A stretch of 64,000 nt of DNA, from positions 305,001 to 369,000 of the forward strand of contig JAODTK010001677.1 of assembly GCA_026419785.1 (NCBI GenBank), written 5' to 3'. A program made the position numbers and the translations under genes. This document shows, piece by piece, positions 1 through 12,466 of the stretch; within the stretch, counting starts at the first letter, position 1; each line of letters opens with the position of its first letter. The notes beneath the pieces are model-generated. The model did no database searches. It had not been told where the DNA came from and was given only the letters and a program-made list of their open reading frames with translations. The DNA comes from Sclerodactyla briareus (Eukaryota; Echinodermata; Holothuroidea; Dendrochirotida; Sclerodactylidae).

Positions 1-814
1 TGGGGACATTACAACACATGCTGAGAAGTTTTTGTATTCACTACAGTCCATAAATTGCACATACACACAGGCTCATGATCTCTCCTATTATTCTAATACT
101 AGCTCCATTCCCTGGACCTTCCAACCCTGACCTCATCTGAATGAGCCCCTGGCTTTTACCTCGAGTTCTCTGCTAACGCTACTTATCCAAAACCTTATCC
201 TCAACAACTAACCTCACACACATTTCCACATATATATATATATATAATTGATTTGCACAAATGGTTCCAGTCTTTACTTCCGTGTATGTTTAATTGTATA
301 TACAATGTTTGTAACCAGTTTTTGTGCGAATCGCAGCTCCCGTTCAGTTGTACCTATTAACCGGCCACACTCGAGTCTCTAAGGGCAATGTACGTTACTC
401 ATATCTAGTCTAATCTGGGTCAAGAGAACAACGATTGCAGTTAACTTAGGCTAGGGTAATTACACTAGACGTACCTATCATCAATCAGTTGCTTGTTTAT
501 ATCGCGCATTAGGTACCACAACACTACCATAGAAACAGTTTCTCGCTTCAGAGTTGCACTGCAGAAAACAGCTTTCCTCCATCCAATCTTACACTCCCCC
601 TAAAAAATATCATGTGCATTGCTACCTGTTTTTCACTGATTTGACGATTTAGTGTTGAGGACTGGACAAATCGGTTATGGAAATCGTGCAGGACTTGGTG
701 AAGTTGCATCAGTGAGTGTGAACATTGTGGTAGTATGCATCTATATTTTGGTACTCCTCTGCCTTGTGAAGCAACAACTTTCAGTTCATTTTATGGGGCC
801 GCCGTTGATGAACG
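1..814. other. Unclassified non-coding stretch
   Basis: I see no coding exon or recognisable transposon here. A short TA run lies at about 229-246. No match to the right arm or to the third repeat copy was evident by eye, so this is probably host flank or an old element left of the LINE fragment. Confidence 0.4.
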
Positions 815-956
815 ATGGGTGAGAGCCTGTTAACTCAAATGAATACTGGGAATAGGCTGCAAAGAAGAAATTTCACAATTCCTACAGTTCATTTCCTTGA
901 ATTTATAAAAAGAAGAAAAAATATGGAAGGACTCATCTCTGGACTCTTGCTGAAAA

Positions 957-1090
957 AGCCGAGTCCTGAGTCCGGACAGGTGAGGCCGAGTCCGAGGACG
1001 ATCCTTGAAGGTGAGCGAGTCCATTGGCCTGAGTCACGGTCCGGTAGTCATGAGTATTGAGTCCGGACTGAGCGAGTCCGGACTTGAGAT
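957..1090. repeat. GAGTCCGGAC-rich short repeat cluster
   Basis: The word GAGTCC occurs repeatedly here, often extended to GAGTCCGGAC, in irregular spacing. Because GTCCGGAC is itself a palindrome the cluster can pair with itself. It sits just upstream of the first recognisable LINE sequence. It may be a decayed tandem repeat or part of the LINE 5' region. Confidence 0.5.
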
Positions 1091-1134
1091 ACAGCATGCT
1101 CTGAAGACAAAAACTCTCTTCTTTCCGACATGCT

Positions 1135-3612
1135 TTTCGAAGTTTCTCGAAGAGTACAATCATTATGGGTGATTTCAATTATCCGGATATTTCCCTTGGT
1201 CTGATGGTACTAGAGGCAGTCCATGGATCTGGCTGGTTCAATGTCACGCAGATGTGTCCTTTTCAGCTGTACATTTTCCTAACCAGAAAGCATAATATTT
1301 TGGTTTAGTTTTGAGCAGTGATCCACATTCTGTAGATAATGTAGAATGCTTGGGTAAGCTCGGTGCAAGTGATCACGAAATTTTAACTTTCAATGTGTCT
1401 TGTTCCGTCAATATCGCACAGAGTTTAGAGCTTGTTCCTTGTTTCGCAGAAGGCCAATGTCGATGGGGCCTTTCTAGTTTTTTTTTAAGAAAATAGAATT
1501 GGCGTGGAATTGTTTAGAAGTACGAATGCTGTTGGACTCTATGGAATGGTTTCATCGAAAAGTTAACGAGTTATGAAAGAGGAAACGGGTCGGCGTAAGA
1601 ACAAGAGGCCTTCTTGGATGAATAGTGAAGTTTTCCTGGCCATCAAAACTCTAAGGCATTTATGGCGACTTTATCGTTCTTTCTGTTCCGTGTCTGATCT
1701 AGAGCATTTCAAAGTTCAGCAAAAGCATTGCAGTCGCAGCTTTAGTTCCTGGTGCTAAACTTGATTTTGAGAGGCAAGTGCCTCAAGTCAAGGAGAATCC
1801 TCGGGCATTTTTGGTTCTCTTATGTGAGGGGGAAGCAGAAAGTCAAGGACACATGGTCCTTTGATGATTCCGAATCGGGTCGTATCCATCAGCGATAGCC
1901 CAGAGATGGCTAGTTCTCACTAATATTTTTTCTCGTCTGTTTTTGACCAGGAGAATTGGATAATTTTGGTGGACCTAGTTTGTCGGGTTTCTCCCATAGT
2001 ATGGTATTATGGTGTCCTCGCCTGGTTTAGTAAAGGAAAGAAAGCTGCATAGCTCAAAAGTGATAAAGCTCCTGGTCCTTTCTTCTTCTTACTAAAATCT
2101 TTGCCCGACGAGTTGTCTGTTCCATTAGCTTATTATTTTCAATAGACTCTGCAAGAAGGTATTGTTCCGGATGATTTGGAGGGAGCAATGTTTTTCTCTC
2201 TTCTCCTATTTTCAAGAAAGTTAAACGGTCTCTTCCTTGTAATTACAGGCCAGTCAGTCCTACTATTTTTGTCTGTCTTCGGTAATGGAATCAATCATTC
2301 GGGATCATATGGTTAATTATTTTCAATGAGCCTAGTCTGATTAGGGATTCGCAGCATTAGTTTAGAAAAAAAAAACGTTCGGTTTGACTAATCTCTTGGA
2401 ATTTTATGGAGATGTTACATGTTCTGTGGACAACTGGCAAGCTTGTTGAGATAATTTTCCTGGACTTTCAGAAGCGTTTGACAAGGTTCCTCATGAGCGT
2501 CTCTTGATCAAGTTGGAGAGCTTGGCATTGAGGGAATTGCCTTAAGTGGATTCGTGAAGATCGGCTTCCTATAGGGACCAACGAGTTGTCATGAATGGGC
2601 GGTCGTCTTCTTGGCACAAAGTCACTAGTGGGGTCCCAGGGATCGTTCTGGCCGTTATATTCGGGCGTATATGCCGATATTGAAGGTTCGTTATTGCCAG
2701 GGTTAAGAATTCGCAGACGATACCAAGTTGTATCGGGAGGTCGGTTCGAATGATGATGCTGAACTTGTTACAAAGGGATCTGGATATTAATTTCCAAATG
2801 GTCTTCCGACTGCAAATGTTTTTCAATGTCGACAAGTGCCAAAGTTATGAATGTTGGTTTTCACAAATCGCAACGCCTTCAAGTTAAATGGCAAAATATT
2901 CAGGAGGTTGATTTCAGAAAAAGATTTGGGGTTTGTTTGATTCTCTTTGAACCTTCTAAGCAGTGTGCCGAAGCTGCTAGAAGAGAATTGGATTCTGGCT
3001 TGATTAGACGTCACTTCAGTTTCCTTGATAATGATATTGTTGTCAGGCTGTTAAGCAACTGGTAAGAAACCGCACTGAACATATCTGTACAAGTGTGGAT
3101 CCCTACTTGCAAACGACAAGCAGGTTATTGAAAAAGTTCAGCGTAGGGCAACTGGACTGATTGAATGCTGAAAAAGTTATTCTACGAAGAAAGATTAAGG
3201 GACGTCTCGGTCTAACTACCATGGAGCTGAGGCGAATTCGGGGTAATTTGAATTGTTAAGTTTTCAAAATTGTTCCATGGACTCGAGGGACTGTCCTTCC
3301 ACGTACTTCTTTGAATTTTCCAATGTTACTGCAATGGGAGGCCACTGTCTCAAGCTTCGTGGCAAGCGCTGCAGATTGGACATCGTAAATATTTCTTCTC
3401 GCAGAGAGTGATCCATGAGGGATTGCGTCCTGAAAATTTGTTCTCTTAAGAGTGTTAATGCGTTCAAGACAGTCTTGATTTATTTTTAGGAATCACGGGA
3501 GAATTAATGTAGTGGTTTGGTTCATTTTTCTTTCCTGGGTTGTTGTGGCTCAGGGGTCGTTTATGACGATTTGTCCTTCCTGACCCTTATTCACTAAACT
3601 GAAATAAACCTC
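1135..3612 (+). mobile_element. LINE (APE-type non-LTR retrotransposon) fragment, decayed
   Basis: This is a 5'-truncated, frameshifted LINE ORF2 read on the plus strand. In order: an endonuclease GDFNY motif at about 1165; reverse transcriptase with CNYRPVS near 2240, DFQ..FDKVPHERLL (one-base slip) near 2462-2510 and the catalytic FADDTK at about 2710; then the conserved C-terminal stretch with KCQ.MNVGFHKSQR near 2830-2875, LIRRHFSFLD near 3000 and LGLTTMELRRIRG near 3205-3243. It ends in ACTGAAATAAA immediately before left-arm sequence. The same junction in the right arm (about 58327) lacks it, so it inserted after the arms separated, or only on that copy. The motif set fits the CR1/L2/jockey group. 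The 5' limit is uncertain. Confidence 0.85.
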
Positions 3613-4866
3613 GGATGATGGAACGGTGTTTTCTCTCTTGGGGATTGATCGTCGGCGCTGGCTTCCCATTCCGCCTCATTCATGTTTGTTTCGTGTCTTC
3701 CTCCCTTTATAGGAGTGTCAGATATGGCTTGTGGAGCCCTATCTTCCATCCGCCTCTACTCTGTATCCACACGTTTAGTTGTTCTTAGGACAGAGATTTC
3801 ATGCTTATTATTGTTGCCTATTGATCCCCCCCCAAACCAGGCAAGATAGTACATGAAGCGCACAAAACTAAACGGATAATAACCGAACTGCTCTGGGCCT
3901 GATTTCAGTGCCCACAATCGAGCACCATGATATGCATGATAACGCCATCTTGAATTTCCAATTCTCTCAAGCAACGTTAACAGAGGGATCAGCGCTCGCC
4001 ATGGACGGATCTAAAAGATTGAGCCCTCGGGGTTCTCGGATGGAGCAGTGTGTTCATCATTCATATGACTGATTTAAGGAAAAACCTCATTTGATGTTCA
4101 GCTCTTCACTGGTCTGATAGGTTAATCCGTTAATGGCAGTTGTTTAACACAACGGGATAAACCACAGGCAGGATGGGACAAAAAATAAATGCGTGGCAAC
4201 GTCACATGGCAACACGAGGTCGATATTGAAAACGTGTTTTGTATGAGAGGTGCACATGTCCAATGTTCGAAGTTACAGACCTGGCTGGTCTTATTCTTAG
4301 TTAACCAGTTGTATATCATAGAACGACCTCTTTCCTTGCCTTGACATAATCACATTAGGATACTGCCGCTTCGAAAAAAAAAAAGAAAAAATAGACACTT
4401 CGGTTAGAATGAGGACCCTGATATATTTGATGAGGCATCGATCATGAATATGAGGGTGCACTTTTTAGGAGGAATCTGTGTACCTTAATAAATCGTACAA
4501 ATCGCTAAAAACCGTCTTTGGTTCGTCACCACGTCAACATATTTTGTACTTTCACAAGAGAGACGGATCAGCTGATGATCTTCCGCTGTGCGTTCACCTA
4601 TCTCCTATACCATGTTTTATTAAATATCATCATAACAGTGACACTATCGCTCGAATGATGGGTTCTCCCCAGGATCCCTGTACAATAATAAAAACAAAAA
4701 ACAAATACAAAATAAATTAATACAAAAAAAATCACCCACAACTAAAGCCTCAAACTATAGGGACTTAATGTAGAAACTACCCACAGCTAATCGAGTATCC
4801 GAAATTCCAGCGTTTTTTTATTGCACGTTTCATGTAATTTCAGGATTTCTGGAGGTAAAGCATTTA
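3613..4866. other. Outer left-arm segment, no gene recognised
   Basis: This pairs in inverted orientation with right-arm 56110-58327. The ORF-like stretch at 3756-3974 (minus) has a counterpart at 57960-58070 (plus), sharing short words such as LRELGIQ and LDCGH, with differing frames. That is conservation of sequence but not proof of coding. No known family was recognised. Confidence 0.5.
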
Positions 4867-7800
4867 TTACGTCACTCCATGCGTCAATGAATACGTTCAG
4901 TAAAATACGGAAAGGCTAGAATCCAGTATTACCGAATTCTGTGTCATCATACCAAATATTTTAAGAGAGGTGGCGTGTACCATAATCCTGGTCCAACGAT
5001 TCTACACAAGACGCAGGGTTACCCAGTCATGATCAATGGCCCGGATACAATATGATGCCAAGTACTTAAAGAGCGTGAACCACCCATAATACCGCATCAG
5101 AGACTATGGATGAACAAACGTGGAAGGCAATTGTTGACTCGGGGATGATATAAACCACAAAAAACGCGGTGTAGAGGGCGGACTTCTCAACATATGAACC
5201 AGATAAACCCAAAAATCGATGAGAGTTCGATTGTAAATGGTCTGTCGGTCTCACGTGGAGAGAAAGGGATTAAAGATTGCTCATCTGAACGTCTGCAGCC
5301 TCCCTGCTAAATTTGACAATCTAAAAGGAAACACTGATGAAAACCATTCGATATGTTAAGATATCTGAGGACCCATCTCGGACTCTAAATTAGTGATTCA
5401 GAAATTCAATTTCTGATTTCAATTGGGAAGACTCGACAGAAATCGGCAAGGTGGTGGTATTGCCGTTATATTCCTGAGACAAACCCCATCGGCAGAATTG
5501 TGATCTTGAAAATAGCAACATTGAAGCACTCGGATCGGATGTTGTTCAATAACTCAGAATATTTTTAATAGGAACTTCTATAGGCTCCAAGCTCCAATGC
5601 GAGTATCTTGCATCTATCAATCAATCGTTAGTAATGTTTCTGTTTCCACTTCTGATATTTTTGTTGGGCGATTTCAATTATAACATGCTTTGTACCAAGA
5701 TTCTAAAGTGATTAAGACCTCTGAAATGTTCACATCCTCCAAAACTGATCATTGAGCCCCAACTAGAATCACCAAGCTACTGGTAGTTCTGGATATGATC
5801 CTTACCAACGTTCCTCAGAATGTTACTAACAGCGGGTAAATTTCACTTGGGATTAGGCCAGTGTTTTTTAGCAAGGCAACACCGAATCAAACCTGGGAGG
5901 CATGGAAATCCTACTTCCTCAGGTATAGGCCAGTTCGAACATTATGTGAATAATCGCGAACACCCTGAAAGAGAATATTATCATACTACTATGCATCTTT
6001 GGAGTGTGATGAAAAGGCAAATCCTAGTAAGAGGTCGCTTGCCCCTGTTTAATTCCTAACTATTAACGGTGAACATGGGAAGTTGTACCGAGAGAATTGT
6101 AGAAGAACCTGTCTCCTATCTGTTGTGTAGGGTCAGGTAAAAATGTCGATGGTAATAGGACTGCTTCACTCGTTTGTTCTCATAGTTACGTAACATTAAG
6201 ACTAATAAATCATGTGGTCCCGATGAAGTTCACCCAGTTTTCAAAGACTGCTTGCTCTGTTGTTCTCACCAGCAAGTTGGGTCGATTTATTCAACCTATC
6301 GCTGGTTAAAGGAGGTAATTCAAATGAGTGGAAATGGCCTCCGTTACCCCAATTCACAAGTGTGGAGACGATATGACTGCTTAATTATAGACCCATATCA
6401 ATAATTACTACTGTAATGAAAATCTTTGAAAGGGCTATCCATAGTCAATTAATCCGAGTAGCTAAATGAATCTTGGACATGCTAGCACCAGAACAGTCTG
6501 GGATTTTTGAAAACAATCCCAGCACTGACACCGCTCTCGCCTTCTTTACAGATTTCTTGTAAAAACAAATGGATCTTGGTCGGCTGGACTGGTTGCTGTC
6601 TTAGATTTTAGAAAGGCATTTGACCATGATCTGTTGCTACAAAAACTCTCTTTGCATGGTCTTCGTGGGGTTGGAATTGATTGGTTCAGATTACCTTCAA
6701 TCAAGGCAACACAAAACGTCTGTAGGTACATATTCGTCTTTTTGGGGTACTATTAGTTCTGGTATTCCACAAGGGTCCATACACGGCCCCTCTCTTTTAC
6801 TATTATGGTCAATGACCTTCCTACAGTTACCAATAATAGTCATGTTATGATGTAATGCAGATGAATACTGTCATTTTCTACCGTGGCCAAGAGTATCTTG
6901 TTCGGAGTAATGGACTGGTTTTACGGCAATAACCTGATTTTGAACCCTACTAAAACCGGGTTATGATCTTTGGTACCTCTCATAACCTGTCCTCACCTAG
7001 TATACTATTTATGTTGTATTAAACTGGATCATCATTTGGTCTCAGGTTTGACTCTATTAAATATCTTGAGTTTACTTAGATCCGACGTTGAATTGGGAGA
7101 GTCACTCATGTCACCAGTAAGAAAATAGGAATCTAGATTGGCCCTGTTGGGTAGGTGAACGCTTTCTTCTATCAGATCGTGTTAACTTCTTATAATACAT
7201 TGGTTTTACCACTTTTTCTTATATTATTTTTTTGCATTGCCTGGTCCCAACTGTGCCAATACTTCAAAGATGTCCTGGTTTGTCAACACAAGAGAATGGT
7301 TAGAATTGTTCTAGCGCCAATGCTTATACTCCTACGGACTTTGTCCTCACCCAACTGAATTGGACCGCCAATTTGTAGGACAGATGGAATAAAGATTACA
7401 ACGGTGTAAATTGGTTTATCGTGCCCTCATCCGATCAGGCACCCGAATATTCGACATCCTTATTTATTGAATCAAATAGTTCTCACATTTACCGCACTAG
7501 AGCGGCAACGACTGATGCCTGGTGGTTCAAAGATCTCGTCCGAAAAAAAAAAAAAAAAAACATCTTGGTAAACTGAGCTTTTCCCATACGGTGCTAGTTA
7601 GTGGAATAATTCTCCCTATCCACTAGACGAGCTCATTGAATCACTTCTGCGCCTCTCAATCTGGAAATCTACTCGTTCGCTCCCTTGAATTATTGTTTAT
7701 TGACTTGGTAATCACATGCTTTCCTGTTCCTATTTGTTATTATTTCGTTACTTTTATGTGTCTTTCATTTTTGCGGGGCCTTCTTGTAGAACAGTGGCAT

Positions 7801-7911
7801 TTCACTGTGAAGCTACCCCTCATTCCAAAATAAAAATAAATAATAAATTAATAAATAAATAACTAAATAAATCAATAAATAAATAAATAAATAATAATAA
7901 ATAATACATAA
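4867..7911 (+). mobile_element. LINE retrotransposon inserted in left arm only
   Basis: A nearly full-length but decayed LINE. The APE endonuclease starts near 5270 (reading LKIAHLNVCSLPAKFDNL) and has GDFNYN near 5667. Reverse transcriptase motifs follow: NYRPISI near 6385, KIFERAIHSQLI near 6420, LDFRKAFDHDLLL near 6603, and a PQGSI..PSLL-like stretch near 6765-6800. A poly-A run lies at about 7543-7560 and an A-rich TAAA tail closes the element. The right arm has the empty site: CCTCCAGATATCC..GGCTAGCC near 56080-56115 is continuous there. Many stops and frameshifts show it is inactive. The APE-plus-RT order fits the CR1/L2/jockey group. Confidence 0.85.
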
Positions 7912-7912
7912 A
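7828..7912 (+). repeat. TAAA-rich tail of the left-arm LINE
   Basis: An imperfect (AAAT)n tract closes the LINE at its junction with left-arm sequence (AGCTAGCCAGCC). It is the retrotransposition tail, later expanded like a microsatellite. Confidence 0.7.
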
Positions 7913-8299
7913 GCTAGCCAGCCTCTTGAAACAGCGTTTGATGTTTTCACCTTGTATCACTTTTTCGGGGGAACTCTATACACGGGAATGCACGTAATAT
8001 GGTAATCACGTTGGTCCAACGTTGCCTAAATATATACCAAGAGAAATCGCCCCCTCTATTTGTTTGACATGGCTCTCTCATATCGTCTGCTTTAGCAGAC
8101 TACTCCATGGCTGGATAAACGACGCCCCCTATTAGTTTCAGACTGTGGAGGGTGAAGCACCATTAAAGTGGGCTGCTCTTGGGCGTACCTCTTGAGGAGA
8201 ACCTCGTACACTTATTAAACAAACTTATTACAAAAGTTAATTAGAGCAACGACATATTGATTCTGTGCCTATACAGCCCGAACGATGATTTTCACTCTC

Positions 8300-8530
8300 T
8301 TCCTATTAACAAGCTGGAAGCACATGCACTGTAGAATAATTTATCGAGAGTTTTTCTAACCAGCCTACTTTTATAAAGAGATTTCTTCTTTGTACTCGAG
8401 TGTTGGACCAGATACACTGGACTAATCGAAGTGGGTGATAAGTGGAACTAATAAAAACAGTCCATAGACGATTGCATGGGATACTCCGTAGGCCTACCAT
8501 CCCAGTATCCCGAACCCTCCAAGAGGATTT
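8300..8530 (-). mobile_element. LINE reverse-transcriptase C-terminal remnant, left copy
   Basis: Minus-strand sequence matches right-arm 55530-55620, where the plus-strand reading is clearer. Shared words are TVFIS and WSNT. It predates the duplication because both arms carry it. Confidence 0.5.
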
Positions 8531-8649
8531 CTTGGCACCATAGAAATGTGGTTTCCAATGGTCCAGATATTATGTTGATTTTTTTTTTTATCTCTCCATC
8601 TAAATTCCGAGATGCCTACGTACGTGGGTGGCATTGTCTTATAACGTCA

Positions 8650-9110
8650 TAGGCTTTCACTCTTGTGGGGGTGTACCATGGGAATTCAATTGGATCGAGC
8701 AATGAAGTATCTATACAGACTAAAACATTGGGTATGCCTACCGATAATAGGGACGCCGTCTAGTCTAGGCACCTATTGACGCCGCCTCTAAAATCCAAAT
8801 ACCGCGGTACCGTATGAATATGATTGGTGGCATGTCATTGCAAATCTATAATTGTGGCTGCCTATCACGCCATTTCCCAGACAAATTGTTGTCCAACAAA
8901 TCATGCAAATAGGGGAAGCTGGTGAATCATAGGTTACCAACAAAATACTTGGCTGAATACGCCAGGCCTTACAATAGTCGAGACGCGAGATGACTAGGCG
9001 TGGAACCAAGCTTCACTTTGTATCACGTATCGCCGTCTAGCAAGCATCTCAGTGAGGCGGAGCTGGATTGAGATGTTTACTTGTTGTGACATGGTAGGTT
9101 AGAATCAATA
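8650..9110 (-). mobile_element. LINE fragment (SRLDYC region), left copy, downstream piece
   Basis: The minus-strand reading contains the conserved LINE motif ISRLDYCKA near 8965-8995, a hallmark of the region downstream of reverse transcriptase. The right-arm partner is at about 54900-54990 (SRFRVDYCNPF). The upstream part of the same element lies at 10677-10952, separated by a left-arm-only insertion. Confidence 0.6.
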
Positions 9111-9111
9111 T

Positions 9112-10475
9112 TAACACTAGAGGATCAAGGGCGGGGCAACAGGGGCACATCCCCGGGTCTCCCACGTTTGCCCCCCCCCCCCCACATTTGGGACGCTGAC
9201 ATTGAGTACAAACTGTTAAAATCGTCACTACAACAAATGTTTCGATTTATTATTGATGCATTGGTATTCGTTTCATTACGTCGTTGCTATTCTATTCCGT
9301 TTTCTATGATCCTAAATTCCCGATGATAGATGCGCATGCATTGTCCCTCGCTCCCTTTGGGGGCTGGATTAAGGTTTGTGGTGTCCTTGGTTTATCACTC
9401 ATTTCATTATTAACGGCGCGTGCCTTATTTTCCCGTATTTTGTGTGCGACTGTCGATGCATGAGAGAATATAGCCTCAAAAAAAGTTTCATTAATACCTG
9501 CTTTTATTGTTTTTCAATCTCTACTCGGTTTGGCACTGAGAGTTGAACTAAATTATCAATTTGTTACGGAGGGGTTTGACCAGTAAAACGCCTGTTTAAC
9601 CAGTGACATACTGCCCTACCGGAAAAAAAAAAAACGGAGCTTCTTGTCAATATAATACTGTTAGGCACAATATAGGGAGGAAAGGTAAACACCAACCCAT
9701 GGGAGGCGATCCCCGGTCGACATGGTCCACCTCATTTATTTTCTGTTGAGGACATAATATCGGAAGCCCCCCCCCCCCCCCCCCAGTAATTTACGGACTG
9801 GTGTGAAAAAAAATCTAATCAAAGGTACGATACTGCAAGTATAACAAAGGACATAACACATATTTTCTAATCAGATGCTTACAGTTATGTTGATAAGACC
9901 AAAATTCAAAAATTCCGCGCTGCGCGCGCTGTATAGTTTTCTTTTCCGTCCAGGATATAACCACTAGTCCATTGCACAATAACTTAGATTCTGGCAAATA
10001 CGTTTTCTCCAACGTGTCATATACAAGTGCGGTGGACATACTGGGAAGGTCACAAGAAAATTGAGTTGGGACACGATTCATGGTGCCCCCATGTTGTTTA
10101 GGGATGTGCCCCTAATGCCAACAGGGCGGGAATTGCCGTTTCCAGCAATATGGGAGTATAGAACGAAAAATTTGCAGACCAATGGTGGCGCTCCGTTTAG
10201 ATTGTGCTGACCATACGTCCCCAATATTTATCACAGATCGCCGCCCCGGCAAACCCAGTAGACAAGAGTATTTTCTTTTACCACCGGCATAATAGTTTTT
10301 AGATTTAGGTTTTTGTCAAAAAAAAGGTCTGTTTTGGAGGGAGAAAATATTAGGCTATAATTGGAGTTGTCACCGGTATGACTAAACCTTAGTCTCTAGT
10401 GTTCGATTGGTAGTTGTATTGGGGCCTCACATTAACACGTGCACGGGCCCCCGACATGCTGAATCCGGCCCTGTA
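9112..10475. mobile_element. 1.36-kb insertion in left arm only
   Basis: Right-arm sequence around 54770-54785 is continuous across this position. In the left arm it is split by about 1.36 kb. The flanks share ACACTAG (about 9114 and 10477), consistent with a target-site duplication. The insert begins near a GGGCGGGG/poly-C stretch and ends with CTGAATCCGGCCCTG, whose complement CAGGGCCGGATTCAG resembles hAT-type termini. A second poly-C run lies at about 9768-9784. No transposase was recognised, and the class is uncertain. Confidence 0.6.
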
Positions 10476-10676
10476 TTACACTAGACATATAGGCCAATAA
10501 CCGGGTGGTCAACAGCATGCCTGGAAGGGAAATTGAGCAATGTCGCTCAATTAGGGTAAAGCTTGGGGGGCCGTGGTATGGGAACAGATGAGGAGCCAGG
10601 AGACGCCGACCACCGACGATACAATTTGCTCACGTCCATACCAAGTACGAGCCGGTCCAAGATAGGTGCCGGTCCG

Positions 10677-10952
10677 TTACCTCGAATTGGTCACTAATAA
10701 ATCTACAACCAAGTTGTCGAGGGTGTCAAACGCTGCTGCCAAATCCAGGAGATCCAAGTGACAGCTTGGCCTTCGTCCATGATGTCCAAAGATATCGCTC
10801 TGAAAATAGGGCGCCGTCCATTGGCGTGGCCCTGTCGATATATGCAGTTGATGTACTAGTGGAGATTGTTGCGGGTAGATGATATTCCAGGAGGGTCTGT
10901 CGACCACCTCCGAATTTAATGGACTAACTGGTGGACGCAGGAGGAACTTCAA
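10677..10952 (-). mobile_element. LINE reverse-transcriptase fragment, left copy
   Basis: The minus-strand reading contains LDLAAAFDTLDN, the RT motif that normally reads LDLSAAFDT[IV]DH, preceded by a decayed stretch. The inverted partner in the right arm is at 54392-54607, so the insertion predates the duplication. The downstream part of the same element is at 8650-9110. Confidence 0.7.
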
Positions 10953-11670
10953 CAGCCATGTCGGGTGGGGTCAAAGGTCGCCAAAGGCGAATCACCTGTA
11001 GCATGACTCTAGGGTTATGTTTTCATGTGGGCATCAACTTATTTACAGATCTTGATCCTTACCAAGAAGAGCTTACAGGAAAGTATCAGACGCTCGCCGG
11101 CGTCAAGCCACGTGGCGGTCAACAGGTTCGTCGTACCAATCGGTGGGTTCGCCCATGCAGGCTAAAAACGCCTTTCTGGTCACGCCTTGTCCTTCTCGGA
11201 ATGATAATGAACTTCAACGGTCGATCGTTGTCCTGTTACACCCCTCAAGCAGCATTGATACGACTTCCCGTCTCAGCCATTCAGGCCTGTGATGAACCCT
11301 GTATGTGACTGAATGAGGTACGGCTTGCTTTCTCGGAATGTTAATGAACTTCATGGTAGTGTTAGAAGTTTAATTAGATCTCCTTGTATTGGAAGGATGA
11401 CTGTGAATGAAAATAAATTAACTTAGCACTGTTCGTGATTTTTTTCTAGGAAATGTGGTAATTCCATTCGAATGATTGAACTTGACCCCCCAACTGCCAT
11501 GACATTACGACGGCGCGAAACAGTGATCGGTGTGGACACCCCTCAAATTAAGGGTGGGCGCGACTCAGACGTCAGTGCGACTTGGTGTTGAAGTTTCAGT
11601 TTCATCGGCAAATGACCGACGGCGAAGTAAGAATGACGCCACGCTGAGTAATCGTCTGGTGAGGCCAGGA
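10953..11670. other. Left-arm segment with one long but unassigned ORF
   Basis: An open frame covers 10931-11308 on the plus strand (125 codons). The inverted right-arm partner (54093-54338, minus) is similar in DNA but the two readings differ by indels, and no family is recognised. Coding status is doubtful. Confidence 0.3.
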
Positions 11671-11672
11671 AT

Positions 11673-11738
11673 GGGAGAGGTCGGGCGGGGGAGGGGGGGG
11701 GGGGGGAGGGGGGGGGGGAGGTGAGGGGGGGGGGGGGG
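11673..11738 (+). repeat. Poly-G tract with A interruptions
   Basis: About 65 bases of almost pure G with scattered A and T. It has more than four G-runs and could form stacked G-quadruplexes. The right-arm partner region (about 53000-53100) has no comparable run. Confidence 0.8.
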
Positions 11739-12427
11739 ATGGAGCTTCATAGACTCTCAATGACATTATCTCGTTTGAAACATGATTTCCGACGACCAAT
11801 CAATGTTGCAATTTGGCCTTATCGTATATCTCGAGTATATCTCGAGTAGTAAGGTTGCAACATTATATTTCCGTAATTCATAGCAGGATACTATTGACCA
11901 ACAATACGTTATCGTGCCAAGGTTAGCAGCTGCTCCTTTACATCAACCTGACTGCCTCAAATGTATTTTCGGTTTTCCAGGGGCACAGTGGGTTAGTTTT
12001 CATAAACATACTCCCACCGGCAAATTATGGAGCTCCGCCTTTGATAAAATGAATAGCGTTTCGATCTTTTCGTATTGACTGAACTTACACGACTGTTCAA
12101 AGATATATGGACCAATTTGAGCCTACAGTTTCGTAGTGTAGTACTCGAGCTACCGGTAAGATTCAATAACATTCTGTTGCCACCACCTCAAAATCACTTT
12201 CATTGTCAGACACAATTCATCAACAGAAACCTTTTTGACGACATCTTTTTACACAACGATATTCTTTTTTTGTACAGACAGGCGTGCAGTCATATTCGCT
12301 AGGACAATATGTGATGAGTGATAGGCTGATAGCCCTAGTGTTGAGAAATGGGCATCGATAGAGGAGTGCAAGGTATTGTAAGGAGTAATCGGACTCTAGC
12401 ATTATTCGACATAGGCATATAGTGTGC

Positions 12428-12466
12428 TATTATAATAATAATTATTATTATTATTATTATTTATTT
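12428..12466 (+). repeat. (ATT)n microsatellite, left arm
   Basis: ATT triplets repeated about a dozen times with small interruptions. The right-arm equivalent is the AAT array at 52228-52372. Confidence 0.85.

Noticed and set aside
10931..11308. 125-codon ORF as a gene
   Set aside because: The partner in the other arm does not preserve the frame, no domain is recognised, and its start overlaps LINE sequence.
11530..11799. Gly/Arg-rich and Pro-rich small proteins
   Set aside because: Artefacts of the poly-G tract read on either strand.
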